This document shows, one piece after another, positions 1 to 8,615 of a DNA stretch of 59,321 nt; position 1 is the first letter of the stretch; every line of letters starts with the position of its first letter. This stretch comes from Desulfobulbaceae bacterium (GTDB lineage: Bacteria; Desulfobacterota; Desulfobulbia; Desulfobulbales; Desulfocapsaceae): contig JAAELB010000770.1 of assembly GCA_024227155.1 (NCBI GenBank), positions 1 to 59,321 on the forward strand. The letters run 5' to 3'. The translations under genes and the position numbers were made by a program. The notes under the pieces were generated by a model. It saw only the letters and a program-made list of their open reading frames with translations, had not been told where the DNA came from and searched no databases.

Positions 1-26
1 AGCACCCCATTTTCGTCCGATCAGGC

Positions 27-55
27 CTCCTGGCATAGCCAACTATAGCCAGGAG
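27..55. repeat. Small inverted repeat at window start
   Basis: CTCCTGGC (27-34) pairs with GCCAGGAG (48-55) around a 13-base loop. It lies downstream of the response-regulator gene on the minus strand. No T-run follows on either strand, so a terminator is only possible. The flank also holds two copies of GAACGGTTACGG (86-97 and 131-142). Confidence 0.4.
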
Positions 56-112
56 ACCAGCTTGAACGAACCTGGAGCACTGGACGAACGGTTACGGACT
101 CTGGTTATGCAG

Positions 113-136
113 TCTTTTGAAGGGGGCGGTGAACGG
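113..136. repeat. 24-bp dispersed repeat, copy 1
   Basis: A 24-base sequence beginning TCTTTTGAAGG and ending GGTGAACGG recurs without mismatch in inverted orientation at 17151-17174. It lies just beyond the stop codon of the response-regulator gene. The function is unknown; it may be the end of a mobile element or an intergenic repeat. Confidence 0.6.
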
Positions 137-143
137 TTACGGG

Positions 144-1481
144 TTACTCCAAGCCATACCCCTTCATTTTTTCCCATAGATTTTTCCTGCTTATGCCGAG
201 AAGGCGAGCAGCTTCAGTGCGATTGCCACCGGTCTGCAGTAGAGCTCTGTTGATACAGTTCTGCTCTATTGTCGCCACATGGGAACTGAGGTTGAAATCC
301 TCGGGTGTAACCCCGGAGGGATCATCCATCTTCACAGGAAGGTCTGCAAGGGTAATTGCCGGTCCACCGCATAGTACAGATGCTCGTTCCATCAGGTTTC
401 TAAGTTCTCTCACATTGCCAGGGAAGTCATACTGTTTCAGGTTGTAGATTGCCTCCGGGGTGATTGCCACCGATTTGTTGTGGCGTGAGTTAAACTCCTG
501 GAGGAAGAAAGAACAGAGCTCTTCTATATCTTCTTTGTGTTCCCTGAGGGGCGGCATTTCAAGTGGGATCACCTGTAATCTGTAAAGCAGGTCCTGGCGA
601 AAATTACCAGCTTCTACCTCTTTTTGCAGATCTTTAGAGGTGCAGGCGATTATTCTCACATCGACGTTCACTGTTTTGCTTCCCCCAACCCGTTCAAATT
701 CATTTTCCTGGAGGACACGGAGAAGTTTGGCCTGTAGCGGACCGGGTAAGTCTCCGAGTTCATCCAGGAGTAAAGTTCCATTATCGGCAAGTTCGAATTT
801 ACCCTTTCTTTTCTGGTCGGCACCTGTAAAGGCACCACGCTCATGGCCAAAAAGTTCAGATTCCATAAGTCCATCCGGGATGGCTGCACAGTTAATGGAA
901 ACAAAAGGTTTTTTCCGCCTGTTGCTGGCTTTATGGATTGCTCTTGCTGCAAGCTCCTTTCCAGTGCCGGACTCCCCAGTTATCAGGATAGTTGCGTTTG
1001 TAGGAGCTGCCTGTGAGATGAGGGAGTAGACTCTCTGCATGGGTTGGCTCTGGCCGACCAGCTGTCTGTCGTTAGTTTCACGGTAGCTCTCTTCAAGGGC
1101 CTCACATCGGTTTTTGACTTCCTGAGTTTCAAGCAGACGCGAGACCCGGATGATCAAATCATCCATGTCAAATGGTTTTAAAATATAATCGGAAGCACCC
1201 ATTCTGAGGCATTCGATAGCGTCATCAACCGAACCATATGCAGTCATAATGATCACATCGGTTTCAGGGCTTTGCTTTTGCACGTTTCGTAGCAGGCTCA
1301 ACCCATCTAATCCAGGCATACGGATATCTGAGATTATCAGGTGGTATTGATTCTTTTCTGTGAGAGCTAAGGCCTTTAGACCATTCTCAGCCTCATCAAC
1401 CTGCCAGCCATGTTTTTGCAATCGGTCGTATACAGAAATCCGCATTATTTCATCATCTTCTGCAAGTAAAATTTTCGCCAT
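144..1481 (-). CDS. NtrC-family sigma-54-dependent response regulator
   Basis: Cytoplasmic transcription activator of the NtrC class. It has an N-terminal receiver domain (residues about 1-118, phospho-acceptor Asp in LIISDIRMP), a central AAA+ ATPase with the Walker A GESGTGKE and the sigma-54 contact motif GAFTGA, and a C-terminal Fis-type helix-turn-helix ending in GNRTEAARLLGISRKNLWEKM. The start is taken at 1481 (MAKILLAEDDE), because that begins the receiver fold; an in-frame Met 16 codons upstream (1529) would overlap the kinase gene. It is the partner of the kinase at 1513-3093. Paired palindromes and -24/-12 promoters ahead of the two operons to the right are the obvious targets; this link is inference from position and promoter class. 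It should oligomerise and drive ATP-dependent opening of sigma-54 RNA polymerase. Family assignment is very sure. Confidence 0.95.
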   Translation of the reverse strand: MAKILLAEDDEIMRISVYDRLQKHGWQVDEAENGLKALALTEKNQYHLIISDIRMPGLDGLSLLRNVQKQSPETDVIIMTAYGSVDDAIECLRMGASDYILKPFDMDDLIIRVSRLLETQEVKNRCEALEESYRETNDRQLVGQSQPMQRVYSLISQAAPTNATILITGESGTGKELAARAIHKASNRRKKPFVSINCAAIPDGLMESELFGHERGAFTGADQKRKGKFELADNGTLLLDELGDLPGPLQAKLLRVLQENEFERVGGSKTVNVDVRIIACTSKDLQKEVEAGNFRQDLLYRLQVIPLEMPPLREHKEDIEELCSFFLQEFNSRHNKSVAITPEAIYNLKQYDFPGNVRELRNLMERASVLCGGPAITLADLPVKMDDPSGVTPEDFNLSSHVATIEQNCINRALLQTGGNRTEAARLLGISRKNLWEKMKGYGLE

Positions 1482-1512
1482 TTTTCTCTCTAGGTTATAG
1501 ATATTATGCTGA

Positions 1513-3093
1513 CTATTGATCTTGCTCAAAAGCTGTCTTGCTAATGGGGAGGTTGATGGTGAAAAGAGTACCCTTGTTTAGCTCACTTTCCACTGAGATA
1601 TTACCCTTCATCCGTTTCACCAGGGAGTAGGAAACAGAAAGACCGAGCCCTGTCCCTTCTCCGACATCTTTGGTGGTGAAAAATGGGTCGAAGATATGGC
1701 TCAGATTTTCTTTTGTGATGCCAATTCCGTTATCCTGAAAGGTTAGCTCAAGTTCATCGCCAAGTTCTCGGCATCCTATGGTGAGTGTTCCGCCGTTCTC
1801 CATTGCCTGCAGAGCATTTAAACCGATATTGATGATAATCTGCTTCAGTGCTTCAGCGTCTAAATGGTGTTCCACAGAAACAGATATATCTGTTATGAGT
1901 TCGATATTTTTAAGCTTATAGGAAAGAAGCTGAGTACACTCTCCAAAGAGTGTTTTTACGTCTACTTTTCTCATATTAAGAGGCTCTGTGCGTCCAAAAT
2001 TGAGTAGTTGGCGCATGGTGGTTTCGATTTGACGCATACCTTTGTCGAGTAAGGGCAGGTAGCGCTCGATCTGGTCCTGGTCTGCAGGGTTTTCTCGCAT
2101 GGACTTAACACAGTTCAACATTCCCCCAAGCGGATTGTTTACCTCATGGGCGATCCCTGCAGTGAGGATACCAAGGGAAGCCATTTTCTCGTTCAGATGT
2201 GCCTGGCTCCGGGTTTTGAGGAGCTCTGTCTGGGATTCTTTCAAGCGGTCACAAAAGAGGATGAAGTTATCATAGACATTGTCAAGTTCGTCCTTGAAAT
2301 ATGATGGCAGTAGATACTGTTCCGGTGGGTCCTCCGGGAAGCTGTCCATGGCTTTATTGAGCTTGCTGATGCGATGAACGATAAGTGTTTCAAACATGAG
2401 AAAAAGGGCGATAGTTACGAAGACTATGGAGAGGACCCCAATAAAAATCAGAGAATGGATATTTCTTTTTATGAGATCATCGGCCCAGTTAATGGGAATT
2501 GTGATGGAAAGGCCGCCCCTGATATCCCCTTGGTTATATCCATGCCTGGCGTGGCACCCAAGGCAGGAGTCGCTGACAACCAAAGGGGCAATAAAACGGA
2601 CAACTCGTCCCAACTCAGAATGTTGAACGTCGATGATTTCATTTTTTCCTTCACTAAAAGAGTGCAGGGCGGCCTTTTCAAATTCGTCTGGGTTGTTTTG
2701 GGGATTAACAGGATGCAGGCTGGTTACCCTGAAATGGCCGAGGCCGTCACGTCGTGCGTAGTTGGAGAGTTCGCGGGTTATCATAGCCGGGTTGCGTAGA
2801 AAATAGGTCTGGCCCATGGCGTCATGGACTGTAGGGAGGTTGAGATATGGATTGGCTTCCACCCCTTGACGCTTAAGAATGAACAGCCCGTTGTGATCAG
2901 ATGCCCACTGTCTTGTAAGGAGGATCTGTTTGTGTAACATTCGCGCTTGTTGCTCTGCCTGTCTAAGTATCATTTTCTCGTCGAAAGAAGACGTTCGGTA
3001 CAGCATAAAAAGATAGAAGGCAGAAATAATAGCACCAATAAAGATGATAAATTTTGTTCGAAGTGAAATTTGAGTAGCAAAGTGAAGAGTCAT
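1513..3093 (-). CDS. Haem-binding membrane sensor histidine kinase
   Basis: Inner-membrane histidine kinase of 526 residues. One transmembrane segment lies at about 12-32, followed by a periplasmic domain (about 33-215) that carries a single CxxCH motif (CLGCH, residues 177-181) in a context resembling the Tll0287-like/DUF3365 haem domain. A second transmembrane segment (about 215-236) leads to a HisKA domain ([12 protein letters not shown]) and a HATPase domain with N, G1 and G2 boxes ([25 protein letters not shown]). A covalently bound haem c in the periplasm suggests sensing of redox state or of a ligand such as NO or nitrite; that is inference. The gene ends close to the response-regulator start, so the two form an operon. 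It is divergent from the nap genes, with the regulatory region 3094-3551 between them. Family assignment is sure; the signal sensed is not known. Confidence 0.92.
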   Translation of the reverse strand: MTLHFATQISLRTKFIIFIGAIISAFYLFMLYRTSSFDEKMILRQAEQQARMLHKQILLTRQWASDHNGLFILKRQGVEANPYLNLPTVHDAMGQTYFLRNPAMITRELSNYARRDGLGHFRVTSLHPVNPQNNPDEFEKAALHSFSEGKNEIIDVQHSELGRVVRFIAPLVVSDSCLGCHARHGYNQGDIRGGLSITIPINWADDLIKRNIHSLIFIGVLSIVFVTIALFLMFETLIVHRISKLNKAMDSFPEDPPEQYLLPSYFKDELDNVYDNFILFCDRLKESQTELLKTRSQAHLNEKMASLGILTAGIAHEVNNPLGGMLNCVKSMRENPADQDQIERYLPLLDKGMRQIETTMRQLLNFGRTEPLNMRKVDVKTLFGECTQLLSYKLKNIELITDISVSVEHHLDAEALKQIIINIGLNALQAMENGGTLTIGCRELGDELELTFQDNGIGITKENLSHIFDPFFTTKDVGEGTGLGLSVSYSLVKRMKGNISVESELNKGTLFTINLPISKTAFEQDQ

Positions 3094-3265
3094 TAATATC
3101 GGATCCTAACATCGGTAAAAGGTGAAAATGAGCGAGGAAAATGAGCGAGTATGGTAGCTGTATGGCAATTTCCACACCATGTATGAACTGGATTACTCGT
3201 GAACAATATTTAAAAAGGTAAAGTAGTAATAAAATGTGAAATATTACAGCCTTATTGGATGGGTA

Positions 3266-3297
3266 GGCGTTTAGTCCTGCCCCTTATTGTAAACGCC
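3266..3297. repeat. Inverted repeat in the kinase/napM intergenic region
   Basis: GGCGTTTA (3266-3273) pairs with TAAACGCC (3290-3297) across 16 bases. It lies between the divergent kinase and napM genes, upstream of the paired palindromes. It could be a second operator or a hairpin in the kinase leader; the sequence does not decide. Confidence 0.4.
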
Positions 3298-3319
3298 AAG
3301 AATGAAAAAATATAGTTGT

Positions 3320-3368
3320 GTTACCAAAAGGTAGCAGTAGTTTGTTGGGGATGTTACCAGGCGGTAAC
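3320..3368. promoter_or_regulatory. Paired palindromic enhancer sites upstream of napM
   Basis: Two palindromes are visible: GTTACC-AAAA-GGTAGC (3320-3335) and GTTACC-AGGC-GGTAAC (3353-3368). Their centres are 33 bp apart, about three helical turns. The nearer one is centred about 70 bp upstream of the -24 element at 3431, a usual place for an NtrC-type activator. The same pair with the same spacing stands upstream of the second operon (8338-8386). I infer these are binding sites for the regulator encoded at 144-1481. Confidence 0.8.
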
Positions 3369-3430
3369 GTTTTTGTCAGATGTTTCTCTTAACATCTTGA
3401 AATATCGTTGGTAGTAGAGAATCTATTTGT

Positions 3431-3446
3431 TGGAACGGAGCTTGCA
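3431..3446 (+). promoter_or_regulatory. Sigma-54 (-24/-12) promoter of the nap operon
   Basis: TGGAACGGAGCTTGCA matches the sigma-54 consensus TGGCACR-N4-TTGCW at all but one base, with the obligatory GG-N10-GC spacing. It predicts a transcript start near 3458 and a leader of about 95 bases before napM. The neighbouring regulator is a sigma-54 activator, which supports the call. Confidence 0.85.
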
Positions 3447-3551
3447 GTAATGATTTGAATTTGGTTAGGAGTGAGCAAGAAATGGTGCTTTTTATATCCT
3501 TTTATACGGTGAAATAGAGTTTCACGGTTATCTAAAAATGAAGGAGGGGAA

Positions 3552-3929
3552 ATGTTGAAAAAACAAAGAAAATCAGTTTATGGCGGAGTTGCATTATTGG
3601 TAATGGGCCTTGCGCTCTTTGCAATATCGGCGGTTGCCAGTGATGATGACAAGGCTGCGCATCCGGATCTGAGTGAACAGGAAATGTTGATTGCATGCTC
3701 CGACTGTCACCGAGAGGCAACACCTGAGGTCGAAAAACAGTGGTATGATTCTCTTCACGGAATAGCCATGGTGAAATGCTACCAGTGTCACGGTACTTTT
3801 GAAACATTTAAAGTTACCCCCTCTAAACAGGATTGTGCGATCTGCCATACTGATATGCTGGAGAAATGTCCAAAAGAGAAGGCATGTTGGGAGTGTCATG
3901 TACCCCATTCATTCAAAGAGAAGAAATAG
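3552..3929 (+). CDS. napM: NapM-like periplasmic tetrahaem cytochrome c
   Basis: Exported cytochrome of 125 residues. It has an N-terminal signal segment (residues about 1-30) and four CxxCH haem-binding motifs: CSDCH, CYQCH, CAICH and CWECH. The start at 3552 is set by a strong AAGGAGG site eight bases upstream. The position directly before napA matches the NapM tetrahaem cytochrome of the Desulfovibrio napCMADGH cluster, which is thought to pass electrons to the monomeric NapA. No napC lies next to it here, so electrons probably come from NapG/NapH. It is the first gene after the sigma-54 promoter. The cytochrome call is certain; the NapM name rests on gene order. Confidence 0.85.
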   Translation: MLKKQRKSVYGGVALLVMGLALFAISAVASDDDKAAHPDLSEQEMLIACSDCHREATPEVEKQWYDSLHGIAMVKCYQCHGTFETFKVTPSKQDCAICHTDMLEKCPKEKACWECHVPHSFKEKK

Positions 3930-3995
3930 TTTTTTTTCATCTTTGAACTTCAAACAGACTTTGTAGTGGAATTGACGAATAGAAAGGAGATTACA

Positions 3996-6383
3996 ATGAC
4001 ACAAACAAGACGTGACTTTATTAAAAAGGCTGCAGCACTATCAGCGGCTTCCTATGTGAGTATGAGTCTGCCGATCGATGATCTGAACCTTGCACGGGCT
4101 GACGAAGGAATTGCCTGGCATCGAGGAAGTTGCCGACTTTGCGGCGTTGGTTGTCGAGTTGAGCTGGGAGTTAGAAATGGGGTCCCCATGGGCTTACGTG
4201 GTGTTTCTGAATCACGTACCAATTTTGGTTATGTCTGTATGAAGGGTATGCATTTCTGGAAATGTATGCGTCATCCGGATCGTTTGACCAAGCCACTTTT
4301 TAGAGAAAAGAAAACAGATACATTTAAGGAAATTTCCTGGGATAAGGCCCTTGATATCGCCGCAACACAGTTTGCTGATGCCCATAAGGCAGGGGGCGGA
4401 GCAGCAGTCGCCTACTATGGTTCAGGACAGGCATTAACTGAGGAAACCTATTTCTTTCAGAAGATTATGCGCGGTGGTCTGCAGTCGAATAATGTCGAAG
4501 GCAATCCAAGGTTATGTATGGCCAGTGCAGTTGGGGGATACCTGACCTCTTTTGGTGCCGATGAACCCATAGGTAGTTATTCTGATCTGGAAAAGGCACA
4601 TTGTTTCTTTATTGTTGGCTCCAATACGGCTGAAGCTCATCCCGTGCTGTTTAGGCGGATTATGAGAAGAAAACTTGATAATCCTGATACTGTGAAGGTG
4701 ATAAACGTTGACCCGAGGATTTCCCAGACATCAAGAATTGCAGATATGCATTTGCAGTTCAAGCCTGGAACTGACCTCGCACTGCTCAACGCAATGGCCC
4801 ACGTTATTATTGAAGAAAAGCTCTATGATGAAGAGTTTCTGGGAAATTATGTGACTTTTAGAAAGGGCAAAAAAGAAAAAACTACCTTTGATGATTTTAA
4901 AGCGCAGGTCGCAAAATATACTCCTGAAGAAGCTGCGAAGGTTTGTGGTGGTAGTTTTAAGCCAGACGATATCAGGACGATTGCCCGCTGGTTTGCCGGG
5001 TCAAAGGGTACGGTTAGCCTCTGGACCATGGGACTTAATCAGCGAAAAAGAGGGGTGTGGGCAAACAACCTGATGCATAACCTGCATATTCTTACCGGGC
5101 AGTTACTAAAAGATGGGGCGGACAGCCTTTCCTTAACCGGGCAGCCAAACGCCTGTGGCGGCGTTCGGGAGGGTGGTGGTCTCTGCCATATTTTACCTGG
5201 ACACAGACTGGTTGCAAAGGATAAGCTCCGTCATCAGGTCGAGGCAGCCTGGGGAATCCCGGAAGGGCGTATTCCACCTAAACCAGGGCTACATACCATG
5301 GCCATGTTTTCTGCTGTAAATGAAGGAAAGATAAAGGCGATCTGGGTCAACTGTACAAGTCCTGTTCAGAGTCTGCCCAACTGTAATCTATACAATAAGG
5401 GAATGGATAGAGAGGATGTGTTTATTGTCTGCACGGATATCTTCCACACCCTGACAACCCAGAAAGCAAATCTGGTACTTCCAACCTCCTTTCATTTTGA
5501 AAAGACAGGGGTGTATGGCTGTACCGAGCGCAGATCTCAGATTACAAGAAAAGCGGTGGATTCCCCTGGAGACGCGAAACCTGAGGTTTGGATTATTCGT
5601 GAATGGGCGAGGAAATTAGCTGAGAAGATGAATGATCCCGTAATTAGCCAGTGTATCAAGCCATTTGAAGGTCTTGAAGAAGGATATGACTTACCAAAAG
5701 CAATCTGGGATGAATATACGCAGAAGCTCACCAGTTATCGTGACAGTGATCTGAGGGGTGCAACGTATAAGGTGCTTGAACAGATGGCAGATGGTGTCCA
5801 GTGGCCGGCGCCCACTGAGGAGTTTGCCCTAACCGGCGGTACCGTGAAGAAGTTTGTTAAAGGGCGGGATCCTATGGCTGATTCGGAATCAAAAAATGAT
5901 TTGCCATATCAGTTCTATGGTCCGGCCCATGCGGATCGTACTTTGTGGATCTGGTTAAGAGATCAAGCTGATCCAGAAGAAATTCCTGATGCTGAATACC
6001 CATTTTACCTCTCCACAGGGAGAATTGTTGATCATTGGCACACCATGTCAATGACGGGGAGGGTGCCTGAACTGCTACGTGCCAATCCCTATGCATATGT
6101 AGAAATCAACCCTAAAGATGCAGCAAGGCTTGGAATTAAACCTGGTGATATGGTTGAGATTAAGTCCCGTCGCGGGGTGAACCTCATGCCGGCAAAGGTG
6201 TATGAGGGTCCGATTGAAGGAATGGTTTTTGCCTATTGGCATGATCAGCACGAAGATCGCATGATTAATAAAGTGACCAAGGATGCCATCGATCCCGGCT
6301 CAAAAGAACCTGAATTTAAGATTTGTGCGGTACAAGTGAAGCGGGTTTCCGGACCGGTGCCGTTAAAGCCGTATATCGTATAA
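3996..6383 (+). CDS. napA: Periplasmic nitrate reductase catalytic subunit NapA
   Basis: Molybdopterin (bis-MGD) oxidoreductase that reduces nitrate to nitrite in the periplasm. The start at 3996 is preferred over 3966 because AAAGGAG lies just upstream and the protein then begins with a twin-arginine signal (TRRDFIKK). A [4Fe-4S] cluster is bound by C46, C49, C53 and C81, followed by the conserved Lys83. The Mo-ligating Cys is C174 in NPRLCMASAV, followed by GADEPIGSYSDLE, which is typical of NapA. The C-terminal motif TGRIVDHWHTMSMTGRVPEL is also NapA-like. The length of 795 residues is near that of Desulfovibrio NapA (about 750). No NapB gene follows, as in other monomeric NapA systems. 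An alternative such as polysulfide or thiosulfate reductase is less likely given these motifs and the napD, napG and napH neighbours. Confidence 0.93.
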   Translation: MTQTRRDFIKKAAALSAASYVSMSLPIDDLNLARADEGIAWHRGSCRLCGVGCRVELGVRNGVPMGLRGVSESRTNFGYVCMKGMHFWKCMRHPDRLTKPLFREKKTDTFKEISWDKALDIAATQFADAHKAGGGAAVAYYGSGQALTEETYFFQKIMRGGLQSNNVEGNPRLCMASAVGGYLTSFGADEPIGSYSDLEKAHCFFIVGSNTAEAHPVLFRRIMRRKLDNPDTVKVINVDPRISQTSRIADMHLQFKPGTDLALLNAMAHVIIEEKLYDEEFLGNYVTFRKGKKEKTTFDDFKAQVAKYTPEEAAKVCGGSFKPDDIRTIARWFAGSKGTVSLWTMGLNQRKRGVWANNLMHNLHILTGQLLKDGADSLSLTGQPNACGGVREGGGLCHILPGHRLVAKDKLRHQVEAAWGIPEGRIPPKPGLHTMAMFSAVNEGKIKAIWVNCTSPVQSLPNCNLYNKGMDREDVFIVCTDIFHTLTTQKANLVLPTSFHFEKTGVYGCTERRSQITRKAVDSPGDAKPEVWIIREWARKLAEKMNDPVISQCIKPFEGLEEGYDLPKAIWDEYTQKLTSYRDSDLRGATYKVLEQMADGVQWPAPTEEFALTGGTVKKFVKGRDPMADSESKNDLPYQFYGPAHADRTLWIWLRDQADPEEIPDAEYPFYLSTGRIVDHWHTMSMTGRVPELLRANPYAYVEINPKDAARLGIKPGDMVEIKSRRGVNLMPAKVYEGPIEGMVFAYWHDQHEDRMINKVTKDAIDPGSKEPEFKICAVQVKRVSGPVPLKPYIV

Positions 6384-6447
6384 CTTTTATAGACTGGAAA
6401 TAAGCCGGGAAAAGTACCTTAGTATAAATATTTTCAGTTATGAAAAC

Positions 6448-6478
6448 GCAGCCGGAGGCCCCCGAACCTTTCGGCTGC
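6448..6478 (+). other. Stem-loop between napA and napD
   Basis: GCAGCCG (6448-6454) pairs with CGGCTGC (6472-6478) over a 17-base loop. A short T-run follows (CCCATTTTTG) before the napD ribosome site GAAGGAG at 6487-6493. It may act as a leaky terminator or as a 3' protective hairpin that sets napA expression above that of napDGH. Confidence 0.45.
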
Positions 6479-6498
6479 CCATTTTTGAAGGAGAATCT

Positions 6499-6804
6499 AT
6501 GCCTATCAGTGGCGTAGTTATAACCAGCCGCGTTGAAAAGAAAAAACGCGTTCTCAGCAGTCTCAAGGAGCTTTCTGAGGTAGAGATCTATGGTGACGAT
6601 GAAAAAGGAAATATCGTCGCAGTTCTCGAAACCACGAGTTCGGAGGAGATGGAGAAGGTGATTGATCGAATCAACAAGGATGAGGATGTTCTGCATGTAG
6701 GGCTTACCTATCTCAATACCGAGGATGAAGCTGAACGTATGGCAAAGGGCGAAAAACTAGAAAAACCGTTCGGTTTTCGAAAGCCAGTTCCAGAGTCTTC
6801 GTGA
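6499..6804 (+). CDS. napD: NapD-like chaperone for NapA
   Basis: Small cytoplasmic protein (101 residues) of the NapD family. NapD binds the Tat signal of NapA and coordinates cofactor insertion with export. The N-terminal MPISGVVITSRVEKKKRVL and the pattern VEIYGDDEKGNIVAVLETTSS fit the ferredoxin-like NapD fold. The ribosome site GAAGGAG lies six bases before the ATG. The stop codon overlaps the GTG start of napG, so translation is probably coupled. The charged C-terminal tail (about residues 75-101) is longer than in the shortest NapD proteins. The assignment is well supported by its place between napA and napG. Confidence 0.88.
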   Translation: MPISGVVITSRVEKKKRVLSSLKELSEVEIYGDDEKGNIVAVLETTSSEEMEKVIDRINKDEDVLHVGLTYLNTEDEAERMAKGEKLEKPFGFRKPVPESS

Positions 6805-7403
6805 AACGCAGAACCTTTTTAGGTTTAATGGGAAGTAGCGTTACCTGTTTGCCTGTACTGTTTCTTTCTTCGAAGCATTCCGTTTCAGCTTTACTCAAGA
6901 GCCCTGTTGCAACGAACAGACTACGGCCTCCCGGAGCAGTGGTGGAAGAACTTTTTCCTGCAAAATGTGTACGTTGTGGGCGGTGTGTCGAGGTCTGCCC
7001 ATACCGTTCTATTGTAATGCTTGATATTCGTTCGGGTATTCATGCGGGAACGCCACTTATGGAAGTTGAGGAAATCCCCTGTTATCTCTGTATGAAATGC
7101 GTTGATGTCTGCCCAACCGGCAGTCTTCGGAGAGTGAAACAGGAGGACACACGGATGGGGCTGGCGGTGGTTAATAAATTTCATTGCCTTGCATGGATTG
7201 GGACCATCATGTGTAGAACATGTTATGACAAATGCCCTTTCCCGGAAAAAGCAATTCGACTGGATCAACTACGACCGGTGGTGGATGAGAATGCATGTAC
7301 AGGCTGTGGTATTTGTACAAACGCTTGCCCGGTAACCCAGGGAGGCGGAAAAAAAGCGATAAATATTGAACCCTTGTATGCCACCAGGAAGATGACAGAA
7401 TGA
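6801..7403 (+). CDS. napG: NapG-like periplasmic ferredoxin
   Basis: Iron-sulfur protein of 200 residues with a twin-arginine type N-terminus (MKRRTFLGLMG), so it is exported folded. Four cysteine groups suited to [4Fe-4S] clusters are visible: CVRCGRCVEVCP, CYLCMKCVDVCP, CRTCYDKCP with an upstream Cys, and CTGCGICTNACP. It starts at GTG 6801, overlapping the napD stop, and ends in a four-base overlap with napH. NapG and NapH together form a quinol dehydrogenase that supplies electrons for periplasmic nitrate reduction. With no NapC present, it is the likely route from menaquinol to NapM and NapA; that last step is inference. Confidence 0.9.
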   Translation: MKRRTFLGLMGSSVTCLPVLFLSSKHSVSALLKSPVATNRLRPPGAVVEELFPAKCVRCGRCVEVCPYRSIVMLDIRSGIHAGTPLMEVEEIPCYLCMKCVDVCPTGSLRRVKQEDTRMGLAVVNKFHCLAWIGTIMCRTCYDKCPFPEKAIRLDQLRPVVDENACTGCGICTNACPVTQGGGKKAINIEPLYATRKMTE

Positions 7404-8275
7404 ACCTGAAGGGGAGGGGGAAGAATATTGCTGGCACCACTCTGACTCACGCCGGGAGAAAAGCTACATATGGTCGTTATCGATTAATCTTGCTAACCGG
7501 GGCCTTCCTCATAATCCTTGTAAATCCGTTTGTTAATTATTATCTGCATCAAAATTTTATCCAGGGTTGGTATCAATCCCTTGGCATAGGCAAACTTTGG
7601 TTTGTTTCTCCCCTTGAAGGGATAGAGAGTCTGCTTATCAGCAAGTCACTTTATATGCCATCGCTTGTGGGTATGCTTATTCCTCTGTTACTTGCCATGC
7701 TTTTAGGTAGAGTCTTTTGCTCCTGGCTCTGTCCTGTTACATTCATGCTAGAGATTTTTGATCGTATCCGAAAATTTCTTTCCGGTAGGCGTTACCTCTT
7801 TAACGGGCTTGTTGTCGCCAAAAGAGTTCTCTGGTTTACGCTCATCGCCGAATTAGTTCTCAGTATGGTACTGGGGGCCCCACTCTTTGTCTTTCTCTCG
7901 CCCCCCGGTCTTATCGGCAGGGAGATAATGATGCTGGTGTTTTTTAAAACAGTCGCTTTTGAGGGCGGAATTTTACTTTTAATTTTGTTTCTCGAACTCC
8001 TGACGAGGCGGTTTTTCTGCCGCAGTTTCTGCCCTTTAGGAGGCTTCCTTGCCTTTGTGGGGCAAAAACGTAAACTCCTGGTTGGTTATGAGGAAGATAA
8101 TTGTACGGGGTGTGGTCGATGTGATCTGGTGTGTCCCATGGGGCTAGCACCAAGGTCAGCTGACAGAGAGGGGGGATATTGCTGGAATTGTGGCGAGTGT
8201 TTGGATAACTGTCAGGAAGAAGCATTGTTTTTTCACTGGAAAGGGCAGCAGGCTGGTAAAGTGATCCGTAAATGA
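7400..8275 (+). CDS. napH: NapH-like membrane quinol dehydrogenase subunit
   Basis: Integral membrane protein of 291 residues with about four to five hydrophobic segments (about 28-48, 84-105, 138-165 and 180-205). Two CxxxCP motifs on the cytoplasmic side (CSWLCP and CRSFCP) and two C-terminal ferredoxin cysteine groups (CTGCGRCDLVCP and CWNCGECLDNC) are the mark of the NapH/NosR group. It should oxidise menaquinol and pass electrons to NapG. Menaquinone supply fits with mqnB and mqnD at 25.7-27.2 kb. It is the last gene of the first operon; the next gene set has its own promoter. Confidence 0.9.
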   Translation: MNLKGRGKNIAGTTLTHAGRKATYGRYRLILLTGAFLIILVNPFVNYYLHQNFIQGWYQSLGIGKLWFVSPLEGIESLLISKSLYMPSLVGMLIPLLLAMLLGRVFCSWLCPVTFMLEIFDRIRKFLSGRRYLFNGLVVAKRVLWFTLIAELVLSMVLGAPLFVFLSPPGLIGREIMMLVFFKTVAFEGGILLLILFLELLTRRFFCRSFCPLGGFLAFVGQKRKLLVGYEEDNCTGCGRCDLVCPMGLAPRSADREGGYCWNCGECLDNCQEEALFFHWKGQQAGKVIRK

Positions 8276-8337
8276 GATATTATGTTGCCTGACTACCCAT
8301 TGTGGTTCTTTACTGTTGCTTTTGTATCATCATTACT

Positions 8338-8386
8338 GTTACCTTTTGGTGACAGTTGCTTTTTAGTAGTGTTACCTTTCGGTAGC
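8338..8386. promoter_or_regulatory. Paired palindromic enhancer sites upstream of the octahaem operon
   Basis: GTTACC-TTTT-GGTGAC (8338-8353) and GTTACC-TTTC-GGTAGC (8371-8386) repeat the motif seen before napM. The centres are again exactly 33 bp apart. The nearer site is about 60 bp upstream of the -24 element, one helical turn closer than in the napM promoter, which keeps the same face of the DNA. I infer common control by the regulator at 144-1481. Confidence 0.8.
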
Positions 8387-8437
8387 GTATGCTTGGGGTG
8401 TTGTTTCTAAGGTCTTGAAATTGTATGGATGTTTAAA

Positions 8438-8453
8438 TGGAATCAAAATTGCA
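8438..8453 (+). promoter_or_regulatory. Sigma-54 (-24/-12) promoter of the octahaem cytochrome operon
   Basis: TGGAATCAAAATTGCA has the GG-N10-GC spacing and the TTGCA -12 element of sigma-54 promoters. The predicted transcript starts near 8465, about 150 bases before the GTG at 8616. It lies downstream of the paired palindromes, as in the napM promoter. Confidence 0.8.
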
Positions 8454-8615
8454 AAGCCGAACTCATTGAATATTTATTACCTCAAGGAGTTTCCCTTTTA
8501 GCCAATAGGATTCACAGGGTATGTATTCAGTTTAGCGGAAGTAGTGATGAAATGAGCAGCTTGGAGAACCTGAGCTTTACTTTTATCAATCGAAAAATAC
8601 TTGAGGAGGTCTTCA

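Noticed and set aside
3996-6383. Polysulfide, thiosulfate or tetrathionate reductase instead of NapA
   Set aside because: The Mo-ligand region NPRLCMASAV, the HWHTMSMTGRVPEL motif and the napD, napG and napH neighbours fit NapA better.
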